A DNA stretch of 64,000 bases from Glandiceps talaboti (GCF_964340395.1 NC_135559.1:8307759-8371758); one strand, 5' to 3'; counted from the first letter of the stretch, positions 1 to 11,294 are shown. Numbers and translations: made by a program. Notes: generated from the sequence alone by a model not told the origin.

Positions 1-4
1 TTAG

Positions 5-1866
5 GAGAAAGAGTTACAGGATTAGATGAGCTTCCAGAACATCGAAGTGAAGACCAGTTCACCGTGACAACGGATAAAGGTACACAAGTGCAAGCAGATT
101 TGGTGTTACGTTGCACTGGGTATAGAGTCAACACATCACCATTCACTGAGACACTTGGTAAGTGTGCAAAATCTTGTTTGTCAGGATCTGGAATTTTTTT
201 GTGTGTTTTACATGTTTACTAATTTATTCGTAATTTAGAATATTGAGTGTGCATCATTGAATGCTGTGAACAAATTTTGCTAAATCTACATTTAAGAACA
301 AATAATCTTTATTTTATTTATACTGGATAGTTCTTTAAGTATATAAACACTTGTCTCCCAAGAAGACCAGAAAAGATACAACTTCTGAGTAATCCATTTT
401 TATCCATAACACATTGTATCCCTGGCCATCATAACCACACATGCACTTAGATGTTTACAGGAAAAGTCCAGTCAGATGTATTTCTACCTTTAGTACACTT
501 GAATTAATTACTGCTATCAACTTAAATATCAATTTGGGTGATAAATTAGCACCTCAATAACCTATTTAACTTTTAAAACAGCTGTTCTGCACTTAACATG
601 TGTTTGACCATTTGGGTAATTTCCTGCAAAGGTTTATGGGAGAAACACATGGTGATGACGTCACAACTACCCTAATCTCTTTGTCTTGACAGATGCAAAT
701 TTCAACACAAAGAGATTTAGAGTAGATGTGATGTCATCAATATAGGCTTTCCCGTAAAGCTTTGCAGAAATTGCCCAGAATGACTCATTTTTATTCAGTC
801 ATTGTTAATTCATAATTAATGTTTTGTATTATGAATAATAACTATTATAGGTGACTCTATGAACAAGAAAGGTCAAATGAAGGTCAATGAGTACTTTGAG
901 GTCAAAGGTCATGAGAACATCTATGCTATAGGAGACTGCTGCAGTATGGAGGAGACAAAGATGGCATTTCGTGCTGGTTTGAATGCTGAGCATGTTGTAC
1001 ATAATCTCTTCCTAGAATATGAAGGGACAGCACGAAAACCATATGTACCAAGTAAGTGCATAACCAAATTTGTTATCATGAAAACGTACAAGAATTTGTT
1101 GATGACAAGAATAATTAAGGTTAATGAAAACTGCATCGACATTGCCTCTTCCTGTGTCTGTGAAATGCATTGTACGCATAGATTAGATGGACCAGTATCA
1201 TGTATTCTGTCAGTTAGTCACGGTATATTAAAAGTAACATTTGACCTTAGCTTCCAGTGTCAAGGTCAATGGAAACTGCATCCTCACATTGGCTCATCCT
1301 GTGTCTGTAAACTGCAAGAAATGACTGAATTTTAAAGTTGTCTTTACCCACACCCATGATCTGTTACAATATTGTACATGGTTTAAAAAATAACATTTGA
1401 CCTTGAAAGAAAATATCAAGGTCAAAAGAAACTGCATCCCCTCATTGACTTATACCATTTCTGTGATATGCAAAATTGACTACATATAGATAATAATTTT
1501 CTTTGTATACTCAGGAGGACTGGATATACTGTTGTTGGTCATGGTTTGAAAATTGTTCTTAACCTTGAAAACTAATGTCAAGGTCAAAAGAATGTGCTCC
1601 TTAACATCACAACCTGATAGGTCTATGTATGGCTTAATTTGATTTTTATCTTTCTACACACAGGAGGACCCGTTGTGATTGTGTCTATTGGTCGCAATGG
1701 AGGAGTATTTCAGCTCAGTTCAATGGTGTTTGGGGCATTCGCAGCCAAGATGGTGAAAAGCAAAGACATGTTTGCAGCAAAGTTCTTCAAAGATCGTGGA
1801 ATAAAACCACCAAAAATACCCTCATATAAGAGTAACAAATCAGAATTAAAAGCCATGGATTCATAA
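5..1866 (+). CDS. AIFM2: AIFM2/FSP1-like NAD(P)H quinone oxidoreductase, 5'-truncated (last three exons)
   Basis: Coding exons 5-157, 851-1051 and 1664-1866; the window starts 4 bases before the first of these (ttag acceptor). Introns are GT-AG, all phase 1, and the stop is TAA at 1864-1866. The 185 visible codons cover the C-terminal half of the family: end of the NAD(P)H-binding domain, then the FAD-contacting segment NIYAIGDC, then a C-terminal domain with SIGRNGG and KSKDMF. In vertebrates this family (AIFM2/FSP1) is a membrane-associated FAD enzyme that reduces coenzyme Q or vitamin K and suppresses lipid peroxidation. Exon phases and lengths (153 and 201 bp) match exons 4 and 5 (156 and 201 bp) of the complete paralogue at 6917-11294, which points towards this gene. 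The tail is longer than in the paralogue and Lys/Ser-rich. Family assignment is firm; orthology versus lineage-specific duplication is inferred. Confidence 0.88.
1080..1640. repeat. Diverged ~150-bp tandem repeat with TCAAGGTCA motifs, in last intron of the 5'-cut AIFM2-like gene
   Basis: Roughly four diverged units recur through this intron. Each carries an inverted pair of nuclear-receptor-like half sites (a TTTGACCTT form, then a TCAAGGTCA form) followed by a GAAACTGCATC-like stretch. A sequence resembling the true splice acceptor also recurs near 1515 (ctcaggagga), but the frame behind it stops after about a dozen codons, so it is a decoy. Confidence 0.6.
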
Positions 1867-2062
1867 ATGTCTAAATGCAAATCAGTCAAAATGAATGAAT
1901 GAATATTATGATTATCAGGCAGTAGTTATAACCATATTGTCATGGTAACATAAAACCATGTCACCGCTTTATATAGGGACAGGAGAGTGTTGCAATTGCA
2001 TGAATTACTACGTACATGAATGTTATGAACACTAGAGATCTGCCTGTTTTGAACTTACTAGT

Positions 2063-2215
2063 AATTCTCAGTACCTGCAATAGTATTTTACACTGTGCTA
2101 GAGGGTCAAAATAGAACAAGAAGGTTGACTACTTCTCACTGTGCCTATCTATAGTAATGCATGTGAAGCACGTAGAACGGAAGTTATGGTGTCGACCAAG
2201 AAATCGAATGTTCAT
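2063..2215 (+). repeat. Single copy of the repeat unit tandemly amplified at 9471-9912
   Basis: This stretch just downstream of the truncated AIFM2-like gene contains CTCAGTACCTGCAATAG, GCTAGAGGGTCAAAATAG and AACAAGAAGGTTGAC, then a tail with GCATG and AAGCACGT. The same string, including the tail, ends the tandem array in an intron of the neighbouring AIFM2-like paralogue. Confidence 0.75.
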
Positions 2216-2652
2216 TATTTTTATGACATACCTAGGCAGTAATATTCCAATTCTGGTACCAAGAATTGGCCTTTAAGATTAACTTTATCAGCCAAATACA
2301 AACCTATAGTCTTACGAACTTGACATCATACCTTTTAGTTCCATGACCTATGACCTCTGACCTCCAACTGTTTTCATTATATAGTGGTAATAACGATCTT
2401 ATCTCTCAATAATTACTTTTGCAGTAAGTTTTATTTGTTGGTTTCCAGCTTTTATGCAATCTGCAGGGCATATATACACATCTCACATAAATCAGTTTTT
2501 GGAACCACCCACTCCTGGCAATGAAGTTATTATTAGTTAGCAGATATACATATGTATTCGATAAATATTGATGCAAGGATGACTAGCAGTTGTTAAGAGT
2601 TAGAGTATCAAACAACTTGAATGAATAGTCTGTAGAAATATTGCAAAATTAA

Positions 2653-3015
2653 TACAACTGCAGACCTCAGACCGTGGACAAATGGAACCTGTTACAAACA
2701 GGAAGAGTAACACAAATGAATTGGCTTAATAACACTTGGCACACCATGTTGGAACAGAAGAGACTTGTATTATATACTTGTATTATGGTTTCTTTATGTG
2801 TACATGAAATGCCAGGGGAACTGGAAATTTGTTTGTGAATGTGAACTATTATGTAAAGTGGCCATAAAAACTTCATATCAAATGATGGAATGTAATACAA
2901 GTCTCTGTACTTCCAACATGCTGTGCCAATTGTTATTAATCCAATTCCGTTGTTTACTTTCCCTGTTTATAACAGGTTTCGTTTGTCCACAGTTTGATAC
3001 TGTATATGTGAACTG
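2653..3015. mobile_element. Mariner-like MITE, family copy 1 (right end decayed)
   Basis: The left end TACAACTGCAGACCTCAGAC matches the termini of the copies at 4675-5055 and 34940-35296. The right half carries the inverted counterpart (CAAGTCTCTGTACTTCCAAC, CCCTGTTTATAACAGG, TTTGTCCACAG). The outer ends of intact copies read TA-CAACTG...CAGTTG-TA, consistent with a TA target duplication. No coding capacity; presumed non-autonomous. The right terminus here is degraded, so the end coordinate is approximate. Confidence 0.75.
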
Positions 3016-3339
3016 TATCTAACCTTTGACCTTTTCCAGTAGATACTCACCGAGTCAGTTGCAAATAACCGTAAAGACCCGTAGTATCAGTTTGCACAGC
3101 GTTCGACAGTCTTCGGAAAGAGATTAAAACAGAAGGCATGCTTGAAGGGTGAGCATGACAGTAGGGAGAGGGATTAAGAGCCCCATTCACACCTAATACA
3201 ATAGGTGTTTCTAGTCTGTTTGTTAGTGGTCTGAGATACATTATATACCGCTATATACACAATATATTAAAGGTATACAAGCTGCAATGAGGACAATTTT
3301 TGACTGCTTTTTTTAAAGTGCAATAAACTTACTCGTAAT

Positions 3340-3720
3340 ATTATACATCCAGAACAGTATTGAATCACCTGTGTGAAAAGATATTTGTGTAGTTGTACAC
3401 ACAGTATAGTGAAATAAATCAAATCAAATTGATTTTTGGGTCCACACCCTAAAAACAGCGCCCTCAATGCAATCATAATTTCAACCTGTTACTGTACGTC
3501 TTATGGATAAAATCAACCTCTAAGTAACATTTGCAATGTCTAATTATTGGTATTTTAGCAGTTTTCAGTGAATGTAGAGTTGGTTGTTTTTAATATAAAA
3601 AAATAATACTCCAGTTGCAGCTCGTGCAGCTGTAAGATTGCCTATTTTATGCATAAAGTTGTGATAAGTACGCAAAGGATGTTTTGGTTTTTACTTTAAA
3701 TGAAGCAATCATTAAACCAA
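3340..3720 (-). repeat. Dispersed repeat related to 20697-20830 and 45351-45510
   Basis: The segment with GGTCCACACCCTAAAAA, CAGCGCCCTCAATG and TTTCAACCTGTTACTGTA recurs in opposite orientation in CCDC39 intron 2 (20697-20830). The following part, with CAGTTTTCAGTGAATGT and ATACTCCAGTT, recurs in the same orientation at 45351-45510. This suggests one longer, fragmented interspersed element. No terminal structure was resolved. Confidence 0.55.
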
Positions 3721-3796
3721 TGTAATTATTTACATTTCTATGATTATTCCTTGTCAACAATTTTGTTTTCCTATGTATGTGTGGAGAGGATTTTAA

Positions 3797-4105
3797 AGTG
3801 GCCATATGGATGAGGATTGGGTATTTATTTTGGATTTTTTATTTATAAAACAATTTTATCATGGCTTCTTACTTGAAAAAATCAATGTGAAACAACCAAG
3901 TTCAAACATATGTAAAACGTTTGTTATTGTACATACAATAACAAAGATTTTACACGTTTATTAAGCTTTTGCAAAGTATTGAGTTACAAACAAAGACTTG
4001 GTCTATGTTGTTTCACATTGATTTTTCAAGTAGGAAGCCATGATAAAATTGTTTTATAAATTAAATATCCAAAATAAATACCCAATCCTCATCCATATGG
4101 CCACT
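3797..4105. mobile_element. TTAA-flanked foldback MITE (~100-bp inverted arms)
   Basis: The arms 3797-3895 and about 4008-4105 are near-perfect inverted copies, starting AGTGGCCATATGGATGAGG on the left. The element is bounded on both sides by TTAA (3793-3796 and 4106-4109), the target duplication typical of piggyBac-type transposition. The ~110-bp centre is AT-rich and non-coding. The call of piggyBac-like is inferred from TTAA only. Confidence 0.75.
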
Positions 4106-4124
4106 TTAAGAATCAAAATTAACC

Positions 4125-4360
4125 CACAGGGGGCAGGAGGAACAATATTTGAGAATCTGCATAGTTTTCTTTATTTTTTTACATTTAGTTCTTTTTTCTA
4201 CAGTAATATAAACAACTAGTGTGTTTTATTTTCACTACTTTATCACTTATCTTTGTCTGTTATTGGCTAATTCACTAATCCTGTCTGTATAAACATTCGC
4301 TGTGCATTGGATGACGATGTCTACGCAGATTCTCAAATATATATCCTCCTGGCCCCTGTG
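4125..4360. mobile_element. Foldback MITE with CACAGGGG-type termini
   Basis: The left arm runs from CACAGGGGGCAGGAGGA through GAGAATCTGC. The right arm is its inverse, ending CCTCCTGGCCCCTGTG. Flanks aattaacc and attaaacc are similar and could be a decayed 8-bp target duplication. The interior is non-coding. It sits 15 bp from the TTAA-flanked element at 3797-4105. Confidence 0.7.
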
Positions 4361-4674
4361 ATTAAACCATCAAAGGCTCAAAGTCTAAGCTAGTGAGCAA
4401 TGAGAAATACAGAGTCTATCAAAATTGTGTGCTCTAAAGTTTGTGACAAATGAAAATATATTTCATGATATTGGGTTTTTTTTTGCACTTTAATGCTTCA
4501 TTGTGTGGAAAAATGAAAAAGTTGAAGTAAAGCTGCATTCGTTGTCTGTGACATTATTCAAACAAAAGTGTATTCACATACACTAATTTGTACAACCAAT
4601 ATGTGCATACTAATTCATACCCTGGTTGTATCATTGTTGAAGGGGAACACCATTCCAGGAAATAAAGGCACATG

Positions 4675-5055
4675 TACAACTGCCGACATCAGACCATGGA
4701 CAAATTAAATGGAACCTGTTACAAACACAGAAAGTAAACAACTGAATTGGATTAATAACAATTGGCACAGCATGTTGAAAGTACAGAGACTTGTATTACA
4801 TTCCATCATTTGATAAGACCAGTTTTATGGCAACTTTACATAATAGTTCATGGTCACAAACAAATTTCCAGTTCCCCTGACCTTTCCTATACAAATAAAG
4901 AGGCCATAAAACTGTTCTTATCAAACCATGGTGTGTAATCCCAGTCTCTGCTGTTCCAACATGCTGTGCCAAGTGTTATTACTCCAATTCATTTGTTTAT
5001 ATTCCCTGTTTTGTAACAAGTTCCGTACGTCCAAAGTCTGATGTTGGCAGTTGTA
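4675..5055. mobile_element. Mariner-like MITE, family copy 2 (best preserved)
   Basis: It begins TACAACTGCCGACATCAGAC and ends with the inverse (GTCTGATGTTGGCAGTTGTA). Long inverted arms contain TGGCACAGCATGTTG, with GAGACTTGTATTACATTCC on the left and the inverse on the right. Same family as 2653-3015 and 34940-35296. Flanking TA on both sides fits Tc1/mariner-type targeting. No ORF of substance. Confidence 0.8.
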
Positions 5056-5986
5056 TTTCATTAGTCTTAGCAGGCAAGAATAATTATTACATGTATATTC
5101 ATGTTTCCTATGTGCTTATTTCCTTCAGATATTCTAGAATATGTATTGTGCATCTAAGCAATATTCATGTCTGCTAAGACCAATGATGCAATGGGGTTCC
5201 TCTGAAAGAACAGTAAAGGTGAAAAAGAGTTTCAATTTGATGTTTCTTGGCAACCAAGAAAATTCCATGTTATGCGAAATCTTGAAACGACTCTCAAGAA
5301 CTCAGTTTATTAAAATACCTTTATTTCCTGGAGTGGTGTTTCCATTAATCCACATATCCCTAAATGATCTATTTCTGCAAAAATGGAAACATAACTTTTG
5401 GCTCATGAGAATTGTTTGATTGAACAACCACTGATCCCGAGGTGGCCATCTTGAATTACCAATGGTTTTGACCATTTCTTTCCATTTTACACCTGGTAAT
5501 ATGCTGTATATGTAGTGCGCCCTCACACAACCAAATACTGTCATTATTCAGTAACTTTTACACTGAAAAACTACTAGACACAAACTGAAGAAAATGCACC
5601 TCATTTTGGAAGAAGTCATCTCCATTTTAAAACACTTAAAGACACTACCAGGTAATCACAAACTGTCCAGCACACCGTGAAGGTCAAGTCAAATATTAAC
5701 ATACGAATACATGAGTCAAGGTGTATGATCATTGCATTTATTTTCCACACTGGTTCATTAAGGGGGTTAATAAACTTTTAAGATATAAATTTTACATATC
5801 TCTGTCTGTCATATTTTCCTCTTAAAAATCTTCATTAGACTCTTCTGTATCTAAAAAGAGCAACAAACTAAAACTAAAACGAAAAAAAAAATATATCTTT
5901 CATAAAGCAATTCCTATGAAAGACGTATTACAAGAAATAGTAAGAAAAAAACACTTTTAGAAAAAATTTTTCAGTCACTGAATTAG

Positions 5987-6095
5987 TAGACTGTAAGATA
6001 CGTCGTGACGTTTCGCCCTCACTGGCCTCCTTTCACACGTGTTAGGGGCTGGCCGATGGCTGAGGGCGCCCCGTCACGGCGTACCTTACAGACTA
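5987..6095. mobile_element. 109-bp palindromic mini-Mutator-like MITE with 9-bp target duplication
   Basis: The termini are TAGACTGTAAGATACG on the left and the inverse of TAGTCTGTAAGGTACG on the right. The direct repeat CTGAATTAG lies at 5978-5986 and 6096-6104, an exact 9-bp duplication. The interior holds CCCTCACTGGCC and its partial inverse GGCTGAGGG, so most of the element is one hairpin. A second copy with its left end missing is at 41545-41636; relatives are at 12172-12315 and, tandemly amplified, at 21489-22706. Confidence 0.8.
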
Positions 6096-6104
6096 CTGAA
6101 TTAG

Positions 6105-6916
6105 TTACTTTTAAAAAGAATGAATGGCAGAATTGAATGTTATGTTTGAAGAAAATCTGGCATAATTTAAGAACATTATTTGATGAAGATATTAGAATCC
6201 TGTGTTATATACTTCCTCTGCTATTGTACAGCACATTTCATGTTAGTGTTCACTGGCTCTGTTTGATACAAATACACAGAAACCAAAAATAAAGTGCACA
6301 ATATGTTACACTATAAGGTAGCAGGATTGAATTAATAGTTTCTTGCGAATTTTTGTCTGAATGAAATAAATTAACTAGCCACCATGTAGACATCTAAATA
6401 TTGGTGCTGCTTCTGGTTGCAGTGTATTTAAATTTAAATTTCATTTACACGACACAAAGTAAGAAATCACTGAAAGTATAGAATGTGCAGTTTCTTATTG
6501 GTTTCTGTGTGGTTGTATCAAACATGAATGCTAATATGAAACGGGCTTCCTATGAGGAACAAATTTGACTCTTAAATATTCTTTTTTTTGGAATCATGGA
6601 AAGAGATAACTAATATGAATGCTTTTGAGATTGTAGGTCACATTATAAGAGTAAAAACACATAGGAAAAGAAACAAAATGCCAGTACATGTACATAGCAA
6701 GATTTCCCTGTAGAATTTGAGTCTACGAATCACACTCTCAGGGTTGCTACAGAACCAAAGGCGCCATCATTATGAACATACTTTGAATCATTCATTACAG
6801 ATTTATGGTCACTAACAAGATCAACCTAAAATTTCCATCTAGGCGTCCACTAAAATCTAACTAAAATTGTCCCGTGACCAACCAACAAAAATAGACAATA
6901 ACTGCTTTTATAAATA
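6105..6916. other. Intergenic, downstream of both convergent AIFM2-like genes
   Basis: AT-rich unique sequence in which I see no gene. It should contain the 3' UTR and poly(A) site of the minus-strand AIFM2-like gene, but no signal could be assigned with confidence. Confidence 0.4.
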
Positions 6917-9900
6917 CTATTTCTTAACTTCTGGGATGGGTTGTCCCATTTTCTTCCATACCATAGAGACAAAGACGTCTTTAGATTTGATTTGTTTGGC
7001 TATAAAACTACCAATTACCCATCCCCCTGATGTCATGATACCACCATTACGTCCGCACGATAATGCCATGAAGAAACCACCTGAAATCACAATGTTGAGA
7101 AGATAGTGGTCACAAAGTTATAATTGTTACAGTGATAGTGGTTGTTGTTACATGGATGAATGTATCTATCTATAACTCATGACTTTCATGTGTCTGTCAC
7201 ATGACCTAATTATGTTCACAGTCATGTCAGTATTTTAAAATACACAAAAAATATATTTCTTATCCATGTACTTGCAATAGTCCATAGCCAAGTTACCAGA
7301 AAAACAAAAGATTATACAGTTTGGCCACGAGGAGTGCTGTTCAAATGCAGATATTGGACTATATTGTGAGCAATGACAGTTGAGGGCTATATAGCCTATA
7401 CTTGTTAGCTAAGATTCATGAAATACATGTATCTCTATTGTATCTGGTCAGGACAGTTTGTCTAAAATGGGGTGACAATATGATTTTTTTTTGGATTTTC
7501 AACAAACCTGTCACTTAGTCTACTATTTATGACAGTTACTCTTCTTTTTATTTAGTACTTTAGAGCAAGTGTGTATGTGGGGCAGATGTCATTTGCTTGT
7601 TCAGGATTGGCTCTGCAGTTGTCTTCACTGAATTAGGAAGGGTGATTTTTGTGTTTTCCGACAGATCTGCAGACTGCATAGGCTGGACAAACACATCAAT
7701 GCGGGGGTATATAAGTGATGCGTGAACTGACCAGAAACAATTACTAGTATTCTTTTTGGGAGGCCTATGTGTAACATAATGCAATTTCTTTCCATGCATC
7801 CTTGTAATTTGAAAACTATATATAAACTTTGTATTATTCCTCACCTGGTTTATATGGTTTCAGTTCTTTGCCTTGAGATTCGCTCTCCAAGTTCTTGGTC
7901 ACCAAGTCGGCATGCACACCAGCATTGTATGCTAATTTTGTCTCTTTCACATTGGCACAGTCTCCTAATGCATATATATTCTTATGACCTTCAACTTGAA
8001 GGTAGTCATTGACCTTCAGGCGACCATCATTGTCCATTTTACTGCCTGAAGAAAATGGTCACATGATAATCACATGGTTATCACATAACTAAACATCCAG
8101 CTTTGTCCGAATTTGTCAATATACAATGAAATCATCAAACTTGAAGGGGGTAGATGGAGGGGGTGTCCCAACCCAAGACTGGTTCTTTCATCATTAACAT
8201 AAAAAGTTTTAACCCAATATAAAACTCCAAAACATGCGGTTTATTGTACATCACAAACATTTTCATCAAAAATGTTGCATTTACCGTACTTACTCAGGTT
8301 AGCGCCCTCACACGGGCAAGCGCCCTCACACCAGCAAGCGCCCTCACACAGGCAAACGTTTAGTGTGTTTGTTTACACAATGTCTATTTTGAGAAGTTGT
8401 TGTTGACTGCCCACCCCCACCATCAAGCCCATGTATTTGTTCATTTGTTCATCAAGAAAGACTGGCAAGCCCACAATAGCAGATAAATTGTTCACGATCT
8501 AGGTACCTTACCCATTAAATAAAATTGGATGAGAAAATGGTATCTAATATCCCAAAATTTTCTATCTTTTAAGTCCAAAATAAGTATCTGGGGTGTAAAA
8601 AAGTTAAATGAAAATAAAACATTTTTTAATTTCTTCAAATTGTATACCAGTATTGAGCAAAGTGATTAAGCCTGAACTCATAAACCATATAAATAGTTAT
8701 GTACATATAAAGTTACTAGCCAGAGCCTTACACTAAGATCAGAAGACAACTCAATCCCAATGCCAGCCCTGTCGCTGTTCATCCTCATTCCTGGAACAAT
8801 TTATACATTTCTTTCTAGAGTATCCTTCTTTGATTCACTTACCTAGACTACTGTGATAAGCTGTAGAGTTAGGTTTCAGTCCTGTACACGGTACAACCAA
8901 GTTGGCTTGAATCTGACTGCCTTTATCTGTTGTCACTGTGTTAAGACTTTGCGTGGTACAACCAGTGGGCAAGGAATCTAGATTACTGACACGTTCACCT
9001 GTAAGAACATAAATAACAGGATGGAATTTGAAACCAACAGAACAAGGAATATGAAAGACAGCATTATAGCTATATGTACAGGTATTATAATGAAGATCTC
9101 ACCCTGGAAGCCACCACTGCAATGACAACAGAAGGTGTAAAATTAACATTATTAATTATTATTTGATCAATTGCCTCCATTTTAATCATTCATTTTGATC
9201 TCTCTCACATTAACTCACCTAGAACTAGTTTTACACCCAGATTTTCCAGTTGTCCTTTCAGATTTGCCTGAAACTTGTCGTTTGTATTGGGGTCAGCAAT
9301 TTTCTGATGTGGATGAATTAAAGTCACTTGTTTTTTACCGGCGTAGTCTGTGGCTATTTCACCGGCAAGTTCCACACCGACTGCCCCTCCTCCAACTAAC
9401 ACAATATTATCAGCTGCTTCAATCTGCATGAAATGGACACAATTATTTAACAGTGGATGGTATAATAAATTCTCAGTACCTGCAATAACATTTCACCTCA
9501 TGCTAGAGGGTCCAAATAGAACAAGAAGGCTGACTTATTCTTAGTATTTGCAATAGCATTTCACCTCATGCTAGAGGGTCAAAATAGAACAAGATGGCTG
9601 ACTTATTCTCAGTACCTGTAATAGCATTTTACCTCATGCTAGACGTTCAAAACAGAACAAGATCGACTTATTCTCACTTTTACCTCATGCTAGAGGTTCA
9701 AAATAGAACAAGGTTGACTTATACTCAGTACCTGTAATAGCATTTTACCTCATGCTAGAGGTTCAAAAAAGAACAAGGTCAACTTATTCTCAGTACCTGC
9801 AATAACATTTCACCTCATGCTGGAGGTTCAAAATAGAACAAGAAGGTTGACAAATTCTAACACGCACCTATAGTTATGCATGCAAAGCACGTGTAGCAGA

Positions 9901-11294
9901 AGCTGTGTTGTCAATCACACCAAATACTTTTTTGAACATGTGTGTGTGTAAAGTTTGTTCTTGAATTCAGATTTGATGACTGCCATATATCCATTGATAT
10001 CAGATAGTAACATTTATACTATACCCAAGCCAAGTTCAACATGCTCAAACAGAATATATAGGATTTATACCTTGGACGTTCTATACACATAAATGTCAAA
10101 TGTTAAACATCGGAGTTTCTCTTCCAGATTTTTCATAAATTTTGCTTGAGGAGTTATAATGTTGTATTTTCCCAAATATTTTTGTTCATTCAGCTGGAAA
10201 ATACTTGTAACATACAAGTTTTGTCACTTCCTGTCTTCAACTCAAAGTGACAAGGTCCCTTAGGTTACTTATATTTTCCTTGGCTGAACAAAGAAAAATA
10301 TTTGGAAGAGACATACTAATAATTATTACCTGTTTGGATATACCATCATACATAGCTTTTCCTTCTTCCAAACTGACTTTAAGAGGTGTGGTTAGTTTCC
10401 CTGGAAATGGTCCCTTAGATCCAGTAGCGATGTAAAGATGTGTAAATGGAATGGTCTCGCCGTTGTCAAGAGTAACAGTATTGGTAGCTGGATCAATTGA
10501 CATCACTGCACCACGTTTGAAATCATCACCAAATGTTTTATTGTATGGTATAAGTGTCCTCATAACAAATCCTGTATAGAACGGTAGAAGCAGAAATACA
10601 GTACTACTGATTTAATTAAAAATTTGATCGCGAAGTAGCTTGCTTTTTGTACATAAGAAAGTACGCTGTGCAGGAATAAAAGTCAGATACAATACGCCAT
10701 TTCAGACTGCAAACAGGAAATTGAGAATACAGCGCCCTCACTCAAATTGGGGGTATCATCACCTCATAGTACTGTTTCTTAATAGCTTTGTCCCTTGGTT
10801 TTCTGTAGAAATGTACATCAGGGATGTTTTCTTATAGTTCAGACATTGAGAACAGCAGCAGTGCTGTATGATTAACCGAGTAACCTATACCATGTATACC
10901 CCCAAGGTACACACAGAGACAGGAAGTAGAGTGCCACCACGGCAAATTTTGGAAAGGCCTATTGTTGAAGATTAATAGCTGACTTATTAAAAGGGGTCAT
11001 CACTGTGGGATGTATAGAAAGGTTTGTAAACTTTGGATTCCGGATAGTCGTTTCATGATATTTTCAATCTTTTTATGAAAAAACGTTTTAAAAATTGAAT
11101 AATTTCTATTTACCAGGTTCTACAGCAGCTCTCATAGCACCCATGTTATGATGGAAAGCGTCTTTAGGATCAATTAACACCATTTGACAACGTCCCTGTA
11201 AATTCTTAGCCAATGTTATTCCAGCATAACCACCACCAACAATCACAGCCTTGATGTTTTCTTGGAGCTGAGGTTTTGAACTGCCGAAACCCAT
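6917..11294 (-). CDS. AIFM2: AIFM2/FSP1-like NAD(P)H quinone oxidoreductase, complete, six coding exons
   Basis: Coding exons in transcript order: 11294-11114, 10571-10330, 9423-9219, 8998-8843, 8045-7845, 7080-6917. The frame is continuous and gives 382 residues plus TAG (human AIFM2 has 373). All introns are GT-AG. The N-terminus MGFGSSK has Gly2 with Ser5/Ser6, suitable for N-myristoylation as in vertebrate FSP1. An FAD-binding Rossmann motif GGGYAG is at about residues 20-25, IATGS at 108-112, a second (NADH) dinucleotide motif GGGAVG at 152-157, and NIYALGDC at 284-291. There is no signal peptide or transmembrane span, so membrane attachment would rely on myristate. The expected role is coenzyme Q/vitamin K reduction limiting lipid peroxidation. 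A CAG acceptor at 11312-11314, 18 bases upstream of the ATG, implies at least one 5' non-coding exon; a donor at 11810/11811 is one candidate. It lies tail-to-tail with the paralogue at 5-1866. Confidence 0.93.
8301..8354. repeat. Three tandem 18-bp units containing GCGCCCTCACA
   Basis: Three consecutive units of the form AGCGCCCTCACAC-N-5 lie in the intron between coding exons 4 and 5 of the minus-strand AIFM2-like gene. They carry three of the fourteen GCGCCCTC octamers in the window. Confidence 0.75.
9471..9912 (+). repeat. ~75-bp tandem array in AIFM2-like intron 2
   Basis: Five to six diverged copies of a unit containing CTCAGTACCTG, AATAGCATTTTACCTCATG, CTAGAGGTTCAAAATAG and GAACAAG occupy 9471-9850, followed by a unique tail to about 9912. 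A single unit with the same tail sits at 2063-2215 beside the paralogous gene. Confidence 0.8.
10690..10964 (+). mobile_element. ~275-bp interspersed element with CAATAGGCC-type inverted ends, copy A
   Basis: This lies within the first coding intron of the complete AIFM2-like gene. It starts CAATACGCCATT and ends GGAAAGGCCTATTG, short inverted termini. The interior (GAAATTGAGAATACAGCG, GACATTGAG, CCATGTATACCCCCAAGG, GACAGGAAGTAGAG) is highly similar in order and spacing to 39481-39754. No clear target duplication was seen. Confidence 0.7.

Noticed and set aside
1512-1560. Apparent duplicate of the last AIFM2 exon start (tcaggaggac)
   Set aside because: The frame following this acceptor-like site stops after about a dozen codons and loses the SIGRNGG motif. 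It is a decoy in a repeat.
5141-5544. Overlapping 92- and 80-codon ORFs downstream of the MITE copy 2
   Set aside because: No recognisable domain and antisense overlap; probably chance in repeat-derived DNA.
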